A DNA stretch of 64,000 bases from an uncultured Bacilli bacterium (GCA_910586195.1 CAJUHO010000003.1:1-64000); one strand, 5' to 3'. Shown: positions 1 through 8,512, counted from the stretch's first letter. The notes: a model not told the origin generated them from the sequence alone. Program-made: numbers and translations.

Positions 1-51
1 GATATAGAATTAAAATATAAATAAAGTGGTGCGGTTGAAATTACAATAAAG

Positions 52-88
52 AAAAGCACAAATTAAATTATTTTAGTTTGTGCTTTTT
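52..88. terminator. Bidirectional terminator after agrC-like gene
   Basis: Perfect 11-bp stem AAAAGCACAAA / TTTGTGCTTTT with A- and T-tracts on both sides, so it can work in either direction. It ends the minus-strand agrA-agrC transcript 16 bp beyond the agrC stop. Bases 1-51 hold no feature I can identify. Confidence 0.8.
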
Positions 89-103
89 AATATCCTGTAA
101 ATA

Positions 104-1402
104 CTATTTTACTTTATTATTTACTATTATTTTTTGGATATAAAAATTCTCCATTATAATCCTTTCTCCAGATACCCATGGATTTTTCTTAATTATTTTT
201 GTTGCAAAATATATTCCATTACCTCTTCCTTCACCCTTTGTACTATAACCTCTATGCTGATTTCTAATACTTTTAATATCTTTTTTAGCATAATTATTTG
301 TAAAAACAAAATTTAATCTATTATCTATTTTATAAATTTCAATATTTACTAATTTCTTTCTTGTCTTTTCTGCTGCTTCTATTGCATTATCAAAAAATAT
401 TCCTATTAATTTAGTCAATACTTTTCTTTGCGTTTCATTCAATTTTGATAAACTTTTTGTTACATCTTTACTTATATCTATTGCTAGATTAACATTTTTA
501 TTATAAGAAACTATCATTTTATAATAAATTAATCCCTTTATTCCTCCTTTAGGTAAATATCTTAATTTTTCAAAACACTCGCTATCTACCTTGCTACTTA
601 TATTAATCATCTCACTTATTATTCTTTTTGCTTCTTTATTTTTTACTAAATTTTGTAATACTGCTAATTGATTTTTATATTCATGTCTGTTCAATTGATC
701 TTCCTCTATTTTATCTTCAAAACTTTGAACATAATCAAATAGATAGTCATATTTTCCTTGTAGTTTTTCATAATTACTTTTTTCTATTATAAATAAAACT
801 ACTAAACAAAAAAAGGTTATCATAATTGCAAAATTAATAATATAGTCAGAATTCCATCCAAACATTTTAGTTACATTATGAAATAGTACTACAATTATTA
901 TGACTGTTAAAACACAGAATAAAATAAATGAACCTAGTCCTTTTTCTCTTGTATCTAATACAATCTTTTTTACCGTATTTGATAATGGTTTAATACGATT
1001 TATTAATAAAATTAAAACAATCACATCAATATTAGATAGCAGTATTACATACCATAAACCTCGTAATTGTTCTAATGTAAAAAATGACATTAATATCGTT
1101 GTATTTATAATATCAGCAAATAACATTTCTACTAGAAAAAATCCTACTGCCACAATTGTTTTAGGTAAAGATTTATTAAATATTAATTTGAAAACAATTA
1201 TCATTATTAAGAAATTAATTAATGTTGTTTCTAGCTGATATTCTAATTTAAAGGTCAATACAACTGATGTTACAATAACTAGCAGCAGTAAATTTTTAAC
1301 TTTTAATAATTTATCATCGATTTCCAAATATCTTTTTACAATATAAAATTCTGCTATCGTTAATAATATAGTACTAAATATTTTACTTATTAGTTCTAAC
1401 AC
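104..1402 (-). CDS. AgrC-like sensor histidine kinase (GHKL ATPase)
   Basis: 432-residue membrane kinase of the AgrC/peptide-pheromone type. The first ~205 residues form about six hydrophobic segments. A dimerisation/phosphoacceptor region follows with His240 in a HEYKNQL motif, then a GHKL ATPase with the N box (DNAIEAA, Asn339) and G box (GEGRGNG, ~390-396). It starts with GTG, overlaps the upstream response-regulator gene by 20 bp, and has a good AAGGAG site 8 nt upstream, so the pair is translationally coupled. By family it would sense an extracellular peptide and phosphorylate the adjacent LytTR regulator. No agrB/agrD is visible beside it, so the ligand is unknown. Confidence 0.85.
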   Translation of the reverse strand: MLELISKIFSTILLTIAEFYIVKRYLEIDDKLLKVKNLLLLVIVTSVVLTFKLEYQLETTLINFLIMIIVFKLIFNKSLPKTIVAVGFFLVEMLFADIINTTILMSFFTLEQLRGLWYVILLSNIDVIVLILLINRIKPLSNTVKKIVLDTREKGLGSFILFCVLTVIIIVVLFHNVTKMFGWNSDYIINFAIMITFFCLVVLFIIEKSNYEKLQGKYDYLFDYVQSFEDKIEEDQLNRHEYKNQLAVLQNLVKNKEAKRIISEMINISSKVDSECFEKLRYLPKGGIKGLIYYKMIVSYNKNVNLAIDISKDVTKSLSKLNETQRKVLTKLIGIFFDNAIEAAEKTRKKLVNIEIYKIDNRLNFVFTNNYAKKDIKSIRNQHRGYSTKGEGRGNGIYFATKIIKKNPWVSGERIIMENFYIQKIIVNNKVK

Positions 1403-2114
1403 GTATCATCAACTCCTTCTTTTTATCTCTAGCAATTAAATGAGTATAGTTCCCATCTTTAAATGTCAACTTATTTTTTGCCATATCAAAAGTTTCTATT
1501 TGGTCAATATTTATAATTAAGCTACGATGGATTTTCATAAATCTTTTATCTAATAGTTTTAATACATTATTTAGACTACCAGAGATTGTTCGTTCGCCAT
1601 AAGTAGTATGTATAATACATCTTTTACTATCTTGCTCCTTTTCAATCCTAATGATATGACGAAACTCTATTTTATGACAAATATAATTATATTCATAAGA
1701 CAGACTTTTCTCTCTTTTATCATAATTATTCATTACTCTACCTAAATCCTGCCTAATTACATTTTCACAACCATTCAGCTTGTTTATAAAATCAAACAAG
1801 GCAAGCCTTGTTCCCAGCGCCTCATATCTATACTCTTCATGAGAGGTTATAATAATAATAATAGATACCCAGTCGTCAAATTTTTCTCTAATAATTCTTG
1901 CAGCATCTAAACCAGAACCTTCATTTGTTACTAAATCCAAAAAATATACTTTAAAACCTATTTCTGATGCTACTATTTTTTGAAATTCTTTATCATAACC
2001 CAAAAATGGATGTATCTTATATTCAATTTCATAATTCATCATAAAATTATCAATCGTAGTTGATAATATTCTTGAAAATTGATGATTATCTTCACAAACA
2101 ATAAAGTTTAACAC
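1383..2114 (-). CDS. AgrA-like LytTR response regulator
   Basis: 243 residues. The N-terminal receiver domain has acidic residues Glu8/Asp9 and a likely phosphoacceptor Asp60 (YFLDLVTNEGSGLD). A C-terminal LytTR DNA-binding domain covers about 140-243, with the family signature RSLIINIDQI. It is the first gene of a two-gene minus-strand operon with the downstream kinase. Start is GTG, preceded by GAGGTG. LytTR regulators bind paired short direct repeats in target promoters; none was identified here. Whether it controls quorum sensing, bacteriocin or virulence-type genes cannot be said from this window. Confidence 0.87.
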   Translation of the reverse strand: MLNFIVCEDNHQFSRILSTTIDNFMMNYEIEYKIHPFLGYDKEFQKIVASEIGFKVYFLDLVTNEGSGLDAARIIREKFDDWVSIIIIITSHEEYRYEALGTRLALFDFINKLNGCENVIRQDLGRVMNNYDKREKSLSYEYNYICHKIEFRHIIRIEKEQDSKRCIIHTTYGERTISGSLNNVLKLLDKRFMKIHRSLIINIDQIETFDMAKNKLTFKDGNYTHLIARDKKKELMIRVRTNK

Positions 2115-2197
2115 TCTGCCAACACCTCTTTATTTAACACTTCTCTATTTTACCATATTTTTCCATTTGTCGAAAAATGATTAACAAAAAAGCAACT

Positions 2198-3310
2198 CTA
2201 TTTCTTTAGACTTGCTTTTCTCTTTTTAACTCTTTTTACATAGAATCTATCCTTGACTTTTTTCGTTAATTTAGGACTCTTATCAGAAATGATTGTTGTA
2301 TGAAATACAAACCAAAATACAATAAATACTAATATAATATAAATTGCCTTACCAATAACAGGGTCCTTTAACTGATATAGAATAGATGCTGCTGCAAATA
2401 ATAAATTAATACAGTATATAATTAATACAGTTGTTCTTTGAGAAAAGTTCATTCCTAATAATTGATGATGTAAGTGTTGTTTATCAGGCGCAAAAATCGG
2501 TTGCCGTTTTAATACTCTTCTAACAATTGCAAATGCTGTATCCAAAATAGGGATAGCTAATATTAATAAAGGAACAAAGAACGATGTAAGGGCAGGTCCC
2601 TTGAATTCTAATAAGGAAATAATTGCAATAATAAAACCTTCAAATTGGGTACAATCTCCTGCAAAAATACTTGCGGGATAAAAATTATGAACCAAAAATC
2701 CTAAGGTAGATCCTAACATAATAAAAGTTAAAATCATAACAAGACTACCTGTTCTCGATTGATAAAAGCCAATTATGCCAATTGTAAGATAAAAGATACA
2801 GCAAATTCCCCCACTCAGACCATCTAGACCATCTATTAAGTTGATAATATTACAACAAGCTATAATAAATAATAGTGTCAATGGATATGCCCAAATACCA
2901 AAGTCTATTGAAAATCCTAAAGCTGTAACATTATCTAATAAAATACCACCATAAAAGACAATTACAGATGAGGCAATAAACTGTCCTAAAAATTTATAGG
3001 AAGCTCTTATCGATTTAATATCATCTACAATTCCTACTAATACAATAATAAAACTACCAATTAAAATAGAATTCATCTGCAAACTTTGGTCTCCGAAAAG
3101 CATATAACCAAATAAAAAACCTAAAAAAATACCTACAGCACCCAATTTGGGAATTGTTTTTTTATGAATATGGCGATTTCCTTCATCACTTCTTGGACGA
3201 TCAAGAGCATTAATGTGTATAGCAATTTTTTTCATAAGAGGCATTATTGCCGTTGCAAATATAAATGTTACAAAAACAATCTTACATGCACTTAGTATAT
3301 CATGGCTCAT
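2198..3310 (-). CDS. tagO: Undecaprenyl-phosphate GlcNAc-1-phosphate transferase (TagO/WecA family)
   Basis: 370-residue polytopic enzyme that transfers GlcNAc-1-P from UDP-GlcNAc to undecaprenyl phosphate, the first step of wall teichoic acid or other lipid-linked glycan synthesis. Family motifs are clear: DRPR-GNRHIHKK near the N-terminus, VDD at ~96-98, NLIDGLDGLSGG at ~158-168, and QHLHHQLL in the last cytoplasmic loop. About ten membrane segments are visible. The usual GD(S/T)GS motif reads GDCTQF here. ATG at 3310 is preferred over GTG at 3313 because GAGGT sits 6 nt upstream. It stands alone between mbl and the agr pair. Confidence 0.9.
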   Translation of the reverse strand: MSHDILSACKIVFVTFIFATAIMPLMKKIAIHINALDRPRSDEGNRHIHKKTIPKLGAVGIFLGFLFGYMLFGDQSLQMNSILIGSFIIVLVGIVDDIKSIRASYKFLGQFIASSVIVFYGGILLDNVTALGFSIDFGIWAYPLTLLFIIACCNIINLIDGLDGLSGGICCIFYLTIGIIGFYQSRTGSLVMILTFIMLGSTLGFLVHNFYPASIFAGDCTQFEGFIIAIISLLEFKGPALTSFFVPLLILAIPILDTAFAIVRRVLKRQPIFAPDKQHLHHQLLGMNFSQRTTVLIIYCINLLFAAASILYQLKDPVIGKAIYIILVFIVFWFVFHTTIISDKSPKLTKKVKDRFYVKRVKKRKASLKK

Positions 3311-3380
3311 CACTCTACCTCATTTCTACTTAAATTATAAACAATATTTTAATAATTGGCAATCACTATACTAAATTTGC

Positions 3381-3412
3381 AAAAAAAATATAGAATTTAT
3401 AAAAAATTCTAT
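3381..3412 (-). terminator. Terminator downstream of mbl
   Basis: On the minus strand, stem ATAGAATT / AATTCTAT with a 7-nt loop is followed by a T-run interrupted once. It sits 11 bp after the mbl stop. Confidence 0.65.
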
Positions 3413-3422
3413 GTCTTATTCA

Positions 3423-4415
3423 TTAATTATCTTCTAATCTTCCTATATTTTCTAATAAAACACCAGTTCCCTCTACTACGCAAGTTAGTGGAGTGTCTGC
3501 TATAAAGACTGGAACTTCTAACTCTTTTGTCAATAATTCTGGTAGACCTTGTAACATAGCACCACCGCCTGTTAAGATAATACCTTTATCCACAATATCA
3601 GCTGATAACTCTGGTGGTGTTTGTTCTAATACATTAGTTGTAGCCTTTATGATTTCATAAATACTATCATGTAATGCTTCTTCAATTTCTGGCTGCTTTA
3701 TTGTTATGGTATGAGGCAATCCTGTAATTAAGTTTCTTCCTCTTACTTCCATCGTTTCTTCTTCCTTGGGGTCACAAATATTAGCAAAATTAATCTTAAT
3801 ATCTTCTGCTGTTCTATCCCCAATTAATAATTTATATTTTTCCTTTATAAATTTAATAATATCTTGATCAAATACATTTCCCGCCACACGTACTGAAATT
3901 GAATTCACAATATCATCTAATGATAAAATAGCGATATCTGTCGTTCCTCCACCAATATCTATTACCATATTAGCACTTGGCTTCGAAATATCCATTCCTG
4001 CTCCTACTGCGGCTACTTTAGGCTCTTCTTCGATATAGACCTTACGTGCACCTGTTCTCTCTGCTGCTTCTTTTATTGCATTTTTCTCAACTGGTGTTAC
4101 ATTGGTAGGACAACATATTAAAATTCGTGGCCTAGAAAATAGAGATCTCGCTTTTATTTTTTTGATAAAGGTATTTAGCATAATTTCAGTGATTTCAAAA
4201 TCAGCAATCACACCATCTTTCATTGGTTTAATTGCCTTTACTTTACCAGGTGTTCTTCCTAACATTTCGTTTGCTTCTGTTCCAACAGCTATCACCTTTT
4301 TACTATCAGTATCAATGGCTACTATACTTGGTTCATTAAGTACTATCCCTTGCCCTTTAATATAAATTAATACATTAGCCGTCCCCAAATCTATTCCAAT
4401 ATCTTTTGCTAACAC
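3423..4415 (-). CDS. mbl: MreB-like actin homologue (Mbl)
   Basis: 330 residues of the MreB/Mbl actin family. The phosphate-1 loop (GIDLGTANVLIY) is at the N-terminus, phosphate-2 is IDIGGGTTDIA, and the adenosine motif is LTGGGAMLQGLP. These proteins form membrane-associated filaments that organise elongation-phase wall synthesis. Its position directly downstream of spoIIID, as in Bacillus, supports Mbl over MreB, which usually sits with mreCD. The start is GTG with GGAAGTGA upstream. It may be co-transcribed with spoIIID. Confidence 0.92.
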   Translation of the reverse strand: MLAKDIGIDLGTANVLIYIKGQGIVLNEPSIVAIDTDSKKVIAVGTEANEMLGRTPGKVKAIKPMKDGVIADFEITEIMLNTFIKKIKARSLFSRPRILICCPTNVTPVEKNAIKEAAERTGARKVYIEEEPKVAAVGAGMDISKPSANMVIDIGGGTTDIAILSLDDIVNSISVRVAGNVFDQDIIKFIKEKYKLLIGDRTAEDIKINFANICDPKEEETMEVRGRNLITGLPHTITIKQPEIEEALHDSIYEIIKATTNVLEQTPPELSADIVDKGIILTGGGAMLQGLPELLTKELEVPVFIADTPLTCVVEGTGVLLENIGRLEDN

Positions 4416-4466
4416 TTTATCACTTCCTTTTCCTAAACATTATTATTTTACCATAAAAACGTGATT

Positions 4467-4727
4467 TTATTTTATTTTTTTAATATTTTGATACTTTTTT
4501 TTCGTAGATTCTCCTCCTTTTAAATGCCTTACATTAATATGCTCATGAAAAACCTTTTGAACTTTATCATATAATTGTGAATCAATTATTTTTAAACGAA
4601 TATGCATATCTTTATGAATTGTACTTTTTCCAATATTTAATTTTTTTTCTAATTCTCTTAACGTATAATTGGATTCTATTATTAGTTTGGCTTCTTGCAA
4701 TGTCCTTAATTTTATTTTATCCTCCAT
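4467..4727 (-). CDS. spoIIID: Sporulation transcriptional regulator SpoIIID
   Basis: 86-residue DNA-binding protein of the SpoIIID family. A helix-turn-helix (TLRELEKKLNIGKSTIHKD) is followed by the characteristic basic C-terminus (VRHLKGGESTKKKYQ). In the mother cell it represses or activates sigma-E genes and helps switch to sigma-K. Length matches the family. Start ATG is preceded by AGAAGG. It lies between spoIIQ and mbl, the conserved order. A sigma-E-like promoter is visible upstream at 4748-4776. Confidence 0.95.
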   Translation of the reverse strand: MEDKIKLRTLQEAKLIIESNYTLRELEKKLNIGKSTIHKDMHIRLKIIDSQLYDKVQKVFHEHINVRHLKGGESTKKKYQNIKKIK

Positions 4728-4747
4728 ATATACCTTCTTTCTAGTAA

Positions 4748-4776
4748 AGTATATAAAAGGATAATTAAAAATATGA
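4748..4776 (-). promoter_or_regulatory. Possible sigma-E promoter of spoIIID
   Basis: Minus-strand TCATATT (4770-4776), 14-bp spacer, TATATACT (4748-4755). The -35 fits sigma-E well; the -10 matches 5 of 8 positions of CATACAAT. spoIIID is a sigma-E gene in Bacillus. It overlaps the end of the spoIIQ terminator. Confidence 0.4.
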
Positions 4777-4800
4777 AAAAAAGAAGATTATTCTTCTTTT
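4776..4800 (-). terminator. Terminator of spoIIQ
   Basis: Minus-strand stem AAAAGAAGA / TCTTCTTTT, 4-nt loop, running into T7. The spoIIQ stop codon lies inside the stem. Confidence 0.7.
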
Positions 4801-5423
4801 GAATTGATATCTTTATCAATATAATCAGCTGGATTTACGATTGCACCATTTAAATACATCTCAAAATGTAAATGATTGCCTAAATCTTTATCAATCTCAT
4901 TTGTTCCACTCTTTCCAATTATCTGTCCCTGTGTTACAACATCACCTTTTTTTACACTGACTTCTGATAAGCTTTGATATACTGTAATATAGTCATTATC
5001 ATGTTTCACTTCAACGGTTTTACCTAATAAGTCATCCTCTGTTACTTTTGTAACTGTTCCATTTAATACTGTCACAACATCAAAAACTTCTCCTGCTGTA
5101 TAATCTAATCCTGAATTCTGAATATAAGTATTATCATGTCTAGTAAGAGACTTTTCTTGACCTTCTGCTTCTCCTTTATAGTCATAATAATATTTACCTA
5201 TTTGTACCGTCTCACTTGTAAATGGTTTAATAATTCTAGTAGTTTCGTTAATAACTGGTATATCTTTATTTAAAATAATACTAGAAACATAGTTGTAATT
5301 AGGAATTGTTTTTGTTTTTTTCATATCTTTTGCTGCATAATAAATTCCTATAGTAAGACCTACTACTAAAATAATATAAACACTTGGTAAAACATAGGGT
5401 TTTAACTTCAACTTTCTCTTCAT
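4788..5423 (-). CDS. spoIIQ: SpoIIQ-type forespore protein with degenerate LytM/M23 domain
   Basis: 211 residues: a short basic N-terminus, one transmembrane helix (~12-30), an extracytoplasmic linker and a LytM-like domain (~95-200). The second metal motif is intact (HLH, His184 and His186), but the first, normally H-x-G-x-D, reads NSGLD with Asn103 in place of His. B. subtilis SpoIIQ also lacks this ligand, so the protein is probably a non-enzymatic partner of SpoIIIAH in the engulfment channel. Position next to spoIIID supports SpoIIQ over a general endopeptidase. Confidence 0.85.
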   Translation of the reverse strand: MKRKLKLKPYVLPSVYIILVVGLTIGIYYAAKDMKKTKTIPNYNYVSSIILNKDIPVINETTRIIKPFTSETVQIGKYYYDYKGEAEGQEKSLTRHDNTYIQNSGLDYTAGEVFDVVTVLNGTVTKVTEDDLLGKTVEVKHDNDYITVYQSLSEVSVKKGDVVTQGQIIGKSGTNEIDKDLGNHLHFEMYLNGAIVNPADYIDKDINSKEE

Positions 5424-5424
5424 A

Positions 5425-5468
5425 ATTTCACCTCATTAAAAGTTTGTACTGAAATGAGGTAATTATAC
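5425..5468 (-). promoter_or_regulatory. Possible sigma-F promoter and inverted repeat upstream of spoIIQ
   Basis: Minus-strand GTATA (5464-5468), 14-bp spacer, GTACAAACT (5441-5449), one mismatch to GGnnAnAnT. Overlapping it, CCTCATT / AATGAGG form an inverted repeat whose 3' arm carries the GAGGTG ribosome-binding site. Both readings are motif matches only. Confidence 0.35.
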
Positions 5469-5473
5469 CTTTT

Positions 5474-5677
5474 TTAAACAATTTTTGAATATTCAAAAAA
5501 ATCTATAATAAAATTAGTAATTAAGTAAATTAATGCAACACCTAATAAAAAGTAAAAAACTCTTGCTTGCATTATTTTATTTTTTTTAAAAATGGCATTA
5601 ATATTAACAGAATCCATGGCCCAAATCACTATAAATGTTACAAATAAATATACAAAAAATTTAGCACTCATTCTCAT
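5474..5677 (-). CDS. DUF1146 (YwzB-like) small membrane protein
   Basis: 67 residues with two transmembrane helices separated by a short basic loop (NAIFKKNKIMQAR). The pattern (WAMDS, then ARVFYFLLGVALIYLITNF) fits the DUF1146/YwzB family, found next to murA-spoIIQ loci in Bacillus. It overlaps the 3' end of rpiB by 17 bp, indicating coupling. The function of the family is not known. Start could be the first or third codon (both Met). Confidence 0.7.
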   Translation of the reverse strand: MRMSAKFFVYLFVTFIVIWAMDSVNINAIFKKNKIMQARVFYFLLGVALIYLITNFIIDFFEYSKIV

Positions 5678-6104
5678 ACCTCGTTATTTTATCTACTCTT
5701 CGTCTATGTCTTTCATCATTGATAACGTCAGCGGTAAGAAATGCATCTATATATTTTTTAATATTAGGAATTCCATCCATATAATTAAAAGTCATAACAT
5801 TAGCACCATTATCATTTCTACTTAAAATGGCATCTTCCAAAGAATTTATCTTAGCACATCTAATGCCTTTTACTTTGTTAGCTGCAATTGACATTCCTAT
5901 CCCTGTTCTACAAACTAAAATACCAACCTCTGCTTCTTTTGCTACAATTTTTTCACATACCTTAAAAGCAAAGTCAGGATAATCATCTGTCTCTGTATTT
6001 TGAGTACTACAATCTATTACTATATAGTTTTTCTCTTCTAAATACTTTATTATTTCCTTTTTATATTCTACTCCACGATGATCACTGGCTATAGCTATTT
6101 TCAT
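5661..6104 (-). CDS. rpiB: Ribose-5-phosphate isomerase B
   Basis: 147 residues of the RpiB/LacAB family. It interconverts ribose-5-phosphate and ribulose-5-phosphate in the non-oxidative pentose phosphate pathway. Motifs are the N-terminal SDHRG and the active-site region CRTGIGMSIAANK, whose Cys corresponds to the catalytic cysteine of RpiB. The start at 6104 is chosen over an upstream one because AAGGAG lies 7 nt before it. In B. subtilis rpiB also lies on the spoIIR-atp-murAA side of the chromosome. Confidence 0.92.
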   Translation of the reverse strand: MKIAIASDHRGVEYKKEIIKYLEEKNYIVIDCSTQNTETDDYPDFAFKVCEKIVAKEAEVGILVCRTGIGMSIAANKVKGIRCAKINSLEDAILSRNDNGANVMTFNYMDGIPNIKKYIDAFLTADVINDERHRRRVDKITRYENEC

Positions 6105-6160
6105 AAAATCTCTCCTTACTATCATGAGTATAACACAATTATATCAAAAGAAAAACTGCA

Positions 6161-6373
6161 TTAAGCAGCTTCTTGTTCAAATCCATATTTCTTATTGAAT
6201 TTATCTACACGTCCTGCACGAGATTTTCTACTTTGTTGACCAGTATAGAATGGATGACACTTAGAACATACTTCTACACTAATTTCATCTCTATTTGATT
6301 TTGTAACAAATGTTTCTCCACATGCACATGTAACTGTACAATCCTTGTACTCTGGATGAATTCCTACTTTCAT
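6161..6373 (-). CDS. rpmE: 50S ribosomal protein L31 (zinc-binding type)
   Basis: 70 residues. The zinc ligands typical of C+ L31 are present (CTCACG-type N-terminal cysteines and [10 protein letters not shown]). L31 bridges the subunits. The start at 6373 (MKVGIHPEY) is set by AAGGAG 9 nt upstream. In B. subtilis rpmE follows murAB-rho; here rho is missing between murA and rpmE. A strong promoter and a hairpin lie upstream. Confidence 0.95.
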   Translation of the reverse strand: MKVGIHPEYKDCTVTCACGETFVTKSNRDEISVEVCSKCHPFYTGQQSRKSRAGRVDKFNKKYGFEQEAA

Positions 6374-6392
6374 TTGATTCACTCCTTCCGCC

Positions 6393-6410
6393 ATGACAAG
6401 TTTATGTCAT
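6393..6410 (-). promoter_or_regulatory. Hairpin in rpmE leader
   Basis: Inverted repeat ATGACA / TGTCAT in the rpmE 5' leader, just upstream of the ribosome-binding site and without a T-run. A role in translational control is speculative. Confidence 0.3.
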
Positions 6411-6429
6411 AGTAATTAAATGCGTTATT

Positions 6430-6458
6430 AATATATCAAACTTTTTTATATTTGGCAA
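6430..6458 (-). promoter_or_regulatory. Sigma-A promoter of rpmE
   Basis: Minus-strand TTGCCA (6453-6458), 17-bp spacer, TATATT (6430-6435). Confidence 0.7.
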
Positions 6459-6459
6459 G

Positions 6460-7173
6460 TTAATACTCTATATTTTCTACAATTTTTTGGTAAATATACT
6501 CATATCCCTCTATGGAAGGATGAATATTAAAAGGATTCGGTAAATAATTTTGATAAGGGAAGTCTTCATACAAACTAACATAATCAATAGACATATCTAT
6601 ACCAATTTGTTGATATTTTTTATCCAACTCTTTAAATAATAAATCATATTGTTCATTTTTGGGATATAAATTATAATAACCGATTAAAATAATTTTTTTA
6701 TTATATTTTTGAATTTCATTGATTAATTCTATTAAGTTATCTCCCACTCCGTTGACAATATCTCTATATTTTTTCTCTACCATTACTTCACTCATAATAT
6801 TTACTTGACTTATAATATCGTTAGCGCCAATGGAAAGTGTAATAATATCAGAATCTCTCAAACTACTTTTAATACCGATTGTCTCTCCGTTAATATACAC
6901 TTTTTTATTTAATAGTATATCCTGATACACATCCTTTATTCTGGCATCTGTTGCTGCAAATTTTTTAGTATATAATTTTAAATTGTGATTTTCTGCTAAA
7001 TAGTTTGATAAATAATCACTATAACCATAGGCAACTTCTCCATAAGGATTTTCTCCTAAAGCAAAGGAATCTCCTAAAGCCAAATATGTAATATTGTCTG
7101 TTGGAACATAAGTGTAGATTAAATATACAGTAATACAGACTATTACACAAAAAATTAGTTTTATATGTTTCAT
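6460..7173 (-). CDS. Secreted or membrane-anchored SGNH/GDSL hydrolase
   Basis: 237 residues: an N-terminal hydrophobic signal or anchor (~5-22), then an SGNH hydrolase fold with block I GDSF (Ser36), block III GAND and block V NIHPSIEGYE (His218). The usual Asp of the D-x-x-H triad is Asn216, so it may use a Ser-His dyad. Likely an extracytoplasmic esterase or lipase; substrate unknown. Its GGAGG site directly follows the murA terminator T-run, so it may be expressed by readthrough. Confidence 0.8.
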   Translation of the reverse strand: MKHIKLIFCVIVCITVYLIYTYVPTDNITYLALGDSFALGENPYGEVAYGYSDYLSNYLAENHNLKLYTKKFAATDARIKDVYQDILLNKKVYINGETIGIKSSLRDSDIITLSIGANDIISQVNIMSEVMVEKKYRDIVNGVGDNLIELINEIQKYNKKIILIGYYNLYPKNEQYDLLFKELDKKYQQIGIDMSIDYVSLYEDFPYQNYLPNPFNIHPSIEGYEYIYQKIVENIEY

Positions 7174-7181
7174 AGTGCCTC

Positions 7182-7222
7182 CAAAAAAAGAGAGTATATA
7201 AGATTATATTTCTTTACTCTCT
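7182..7222 (-). terminator. Terminator at the 3' end of murA
   Basis: Minus-strand AGAGAGTA / TACTCTCT stem followed by T7, overlapping the last murA codons. The next gene's ribosome-binding site abuts the T-run. Confidence 0.75.
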
Positions 7223-8457
7223 ATTTTAGCACCGACGCTTGTAAGTTTTTCTACAATTTGTTCATAACCTCTTAAAATATGTTCAATATTGGTAATAGTT
7301 GTTTTGCCACTGGCAATTAAGCCTGCTGCTACCATCGCCGCTCCTGCTCTCAAATCTGTTGCTTTTACTCTTGTCCCAATCAATTCTGTTGGACCATAAA
7401 TTGTAGCTGATTGAGATGATAAAGATATTTCTGCTCCCATAGCTTGTAAATATGGTAAATGCATAAAACGATTTTCCCAAATTGTCTCTGTTACTTTGCT
7501 TTTTCCACTACATTGTGTTAGCAATACAGAAAATGGTTGCTGTAAGTCTGTTGGGAATCCAGGATAGACTAAGGTTTTTAAATTAGTAGCATGATATGAG
7601 TCTTTTTTACTAATGATAATATAATCATCCCCTATATCCATATCTGCACCAATTTCCTGTAACTTGGAAATTAAAGAATCAATATGTTCTGGAATAATAT
7701 TATCAATTTTTAAAATTTTTCCGCATAAAGCACCTATAATTAAGTAAGTTCCTGCTTCTATTCTATCTGGAATCACCTCATGAAAACAACCATGTAATTC
7801 TTCTACACCCGTAATTTTAATTGTTGATGTTCCAGCACCTGTGATTTTTGCTCCCATATTGTTTAAAAGTGTGGCCACATTTACAATCTCAGGCTCTTTT
7901 GCTGCATTATCAATCTCTGTTATTCCTTCTGCACGTACAGCTGCTAACATTATATTAATCGTAGCACCTACACTTGCAATATCCAAATAAATATTATTTC
8001 CTCTTAAATGTTGTGCCCGTACTGTATATTTATTTCCTTCATTAGTAACAGTAGCACCTAAAGCTTCAAATCCTTTTAGATGCAAATCAATTGGACGTTC
8101 TCCAATAGAACAGCCACCAGGAAAATACATCGTTACCTCTTTATATTTTCCTAATAATGCTCCCATAAAATAATATGACGCTCTAAGCTTTTTAGATAAT
8201 TCCTCTGGAATTGCCCTATTCTTTATTGTTTTAGGATCAATGATAATACTCTCACTGGCTCTTTTTACATTAGCACCTAAAAACTGTAAAATTTCTGTTA
8301 ATGAATTGATATCTGTGATATCAGGAATATTACAAATTGTAACGTCCTCCATAGCTAAAAGTGCCGCAGGAATCAAGGCCACAGCACTATTTTTAGCGCC
8401 ACTTACTCGAATTGTTCCACTAAGCTCTTGTTCCCCAATAATTTCTAATACTTTCAT
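7204..8457 (-). CDS. murA: UDP-N-acetylglucosamine 1-carboxyvinyltransferase
   Basis: 417 residues. First committed step of peptidoglycan synthesis: transfers enolpyruvate from PEP to UDP-GlcNAc. Lys22 (GAKNSAV) and the active-site loop Cys116 (FPGGCSIGERP) are present, so the fosfomycin-target Cys is retained. Start at 8457 has GGAGG upstream. Flanking genes mix the B. subtilis murAA context (spoIIQ, ywzB-like) with the murAB context (fba, rpmE), so the paralogue cannot be assigned by synteny. Confidence 0.95.
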   Translation of the reverse strand: MKVLEIIGEQELSGTIRVSGAKNSAVALIPAALLAMEDVTICNIPDITDINSLTEILQFLGANVKRASESIIIDPKTIKNRAIPEELSKKLRASYYFMGALLGKYKEVTMYFPGGCSIGERPIDLHLKGFEALGATVTNEGNKYTVRAQHLRGNNIYLDIASVGATINIMLAAVRAEGITEIDNAAKEPEIVNVATLLNNMGAKITGAGTSTIKITGVEELHGCFHEVIPDRIEAGTYLIIGALCGKILKIDNIIPEHIDSLISKLQEIGADMDIGDDYIIISKKDSYHATNLKTLVYPGFPTDLQQPFSVLLTQCSGKSKVTETIWENRFMHLPYLQAMGAEISLSSQSATIYGPTELIGTRVKATDLRAGAAMVAAGLIASGKTTITNIEHILRGYEQIVEKLTSVGAKIESKEI

Positions 8458-8512
8458 ATTTAGCCTCCATATTGTCACTATATTTTATTATAAAGTCTAA
8501 TTTTGTTTCCTT

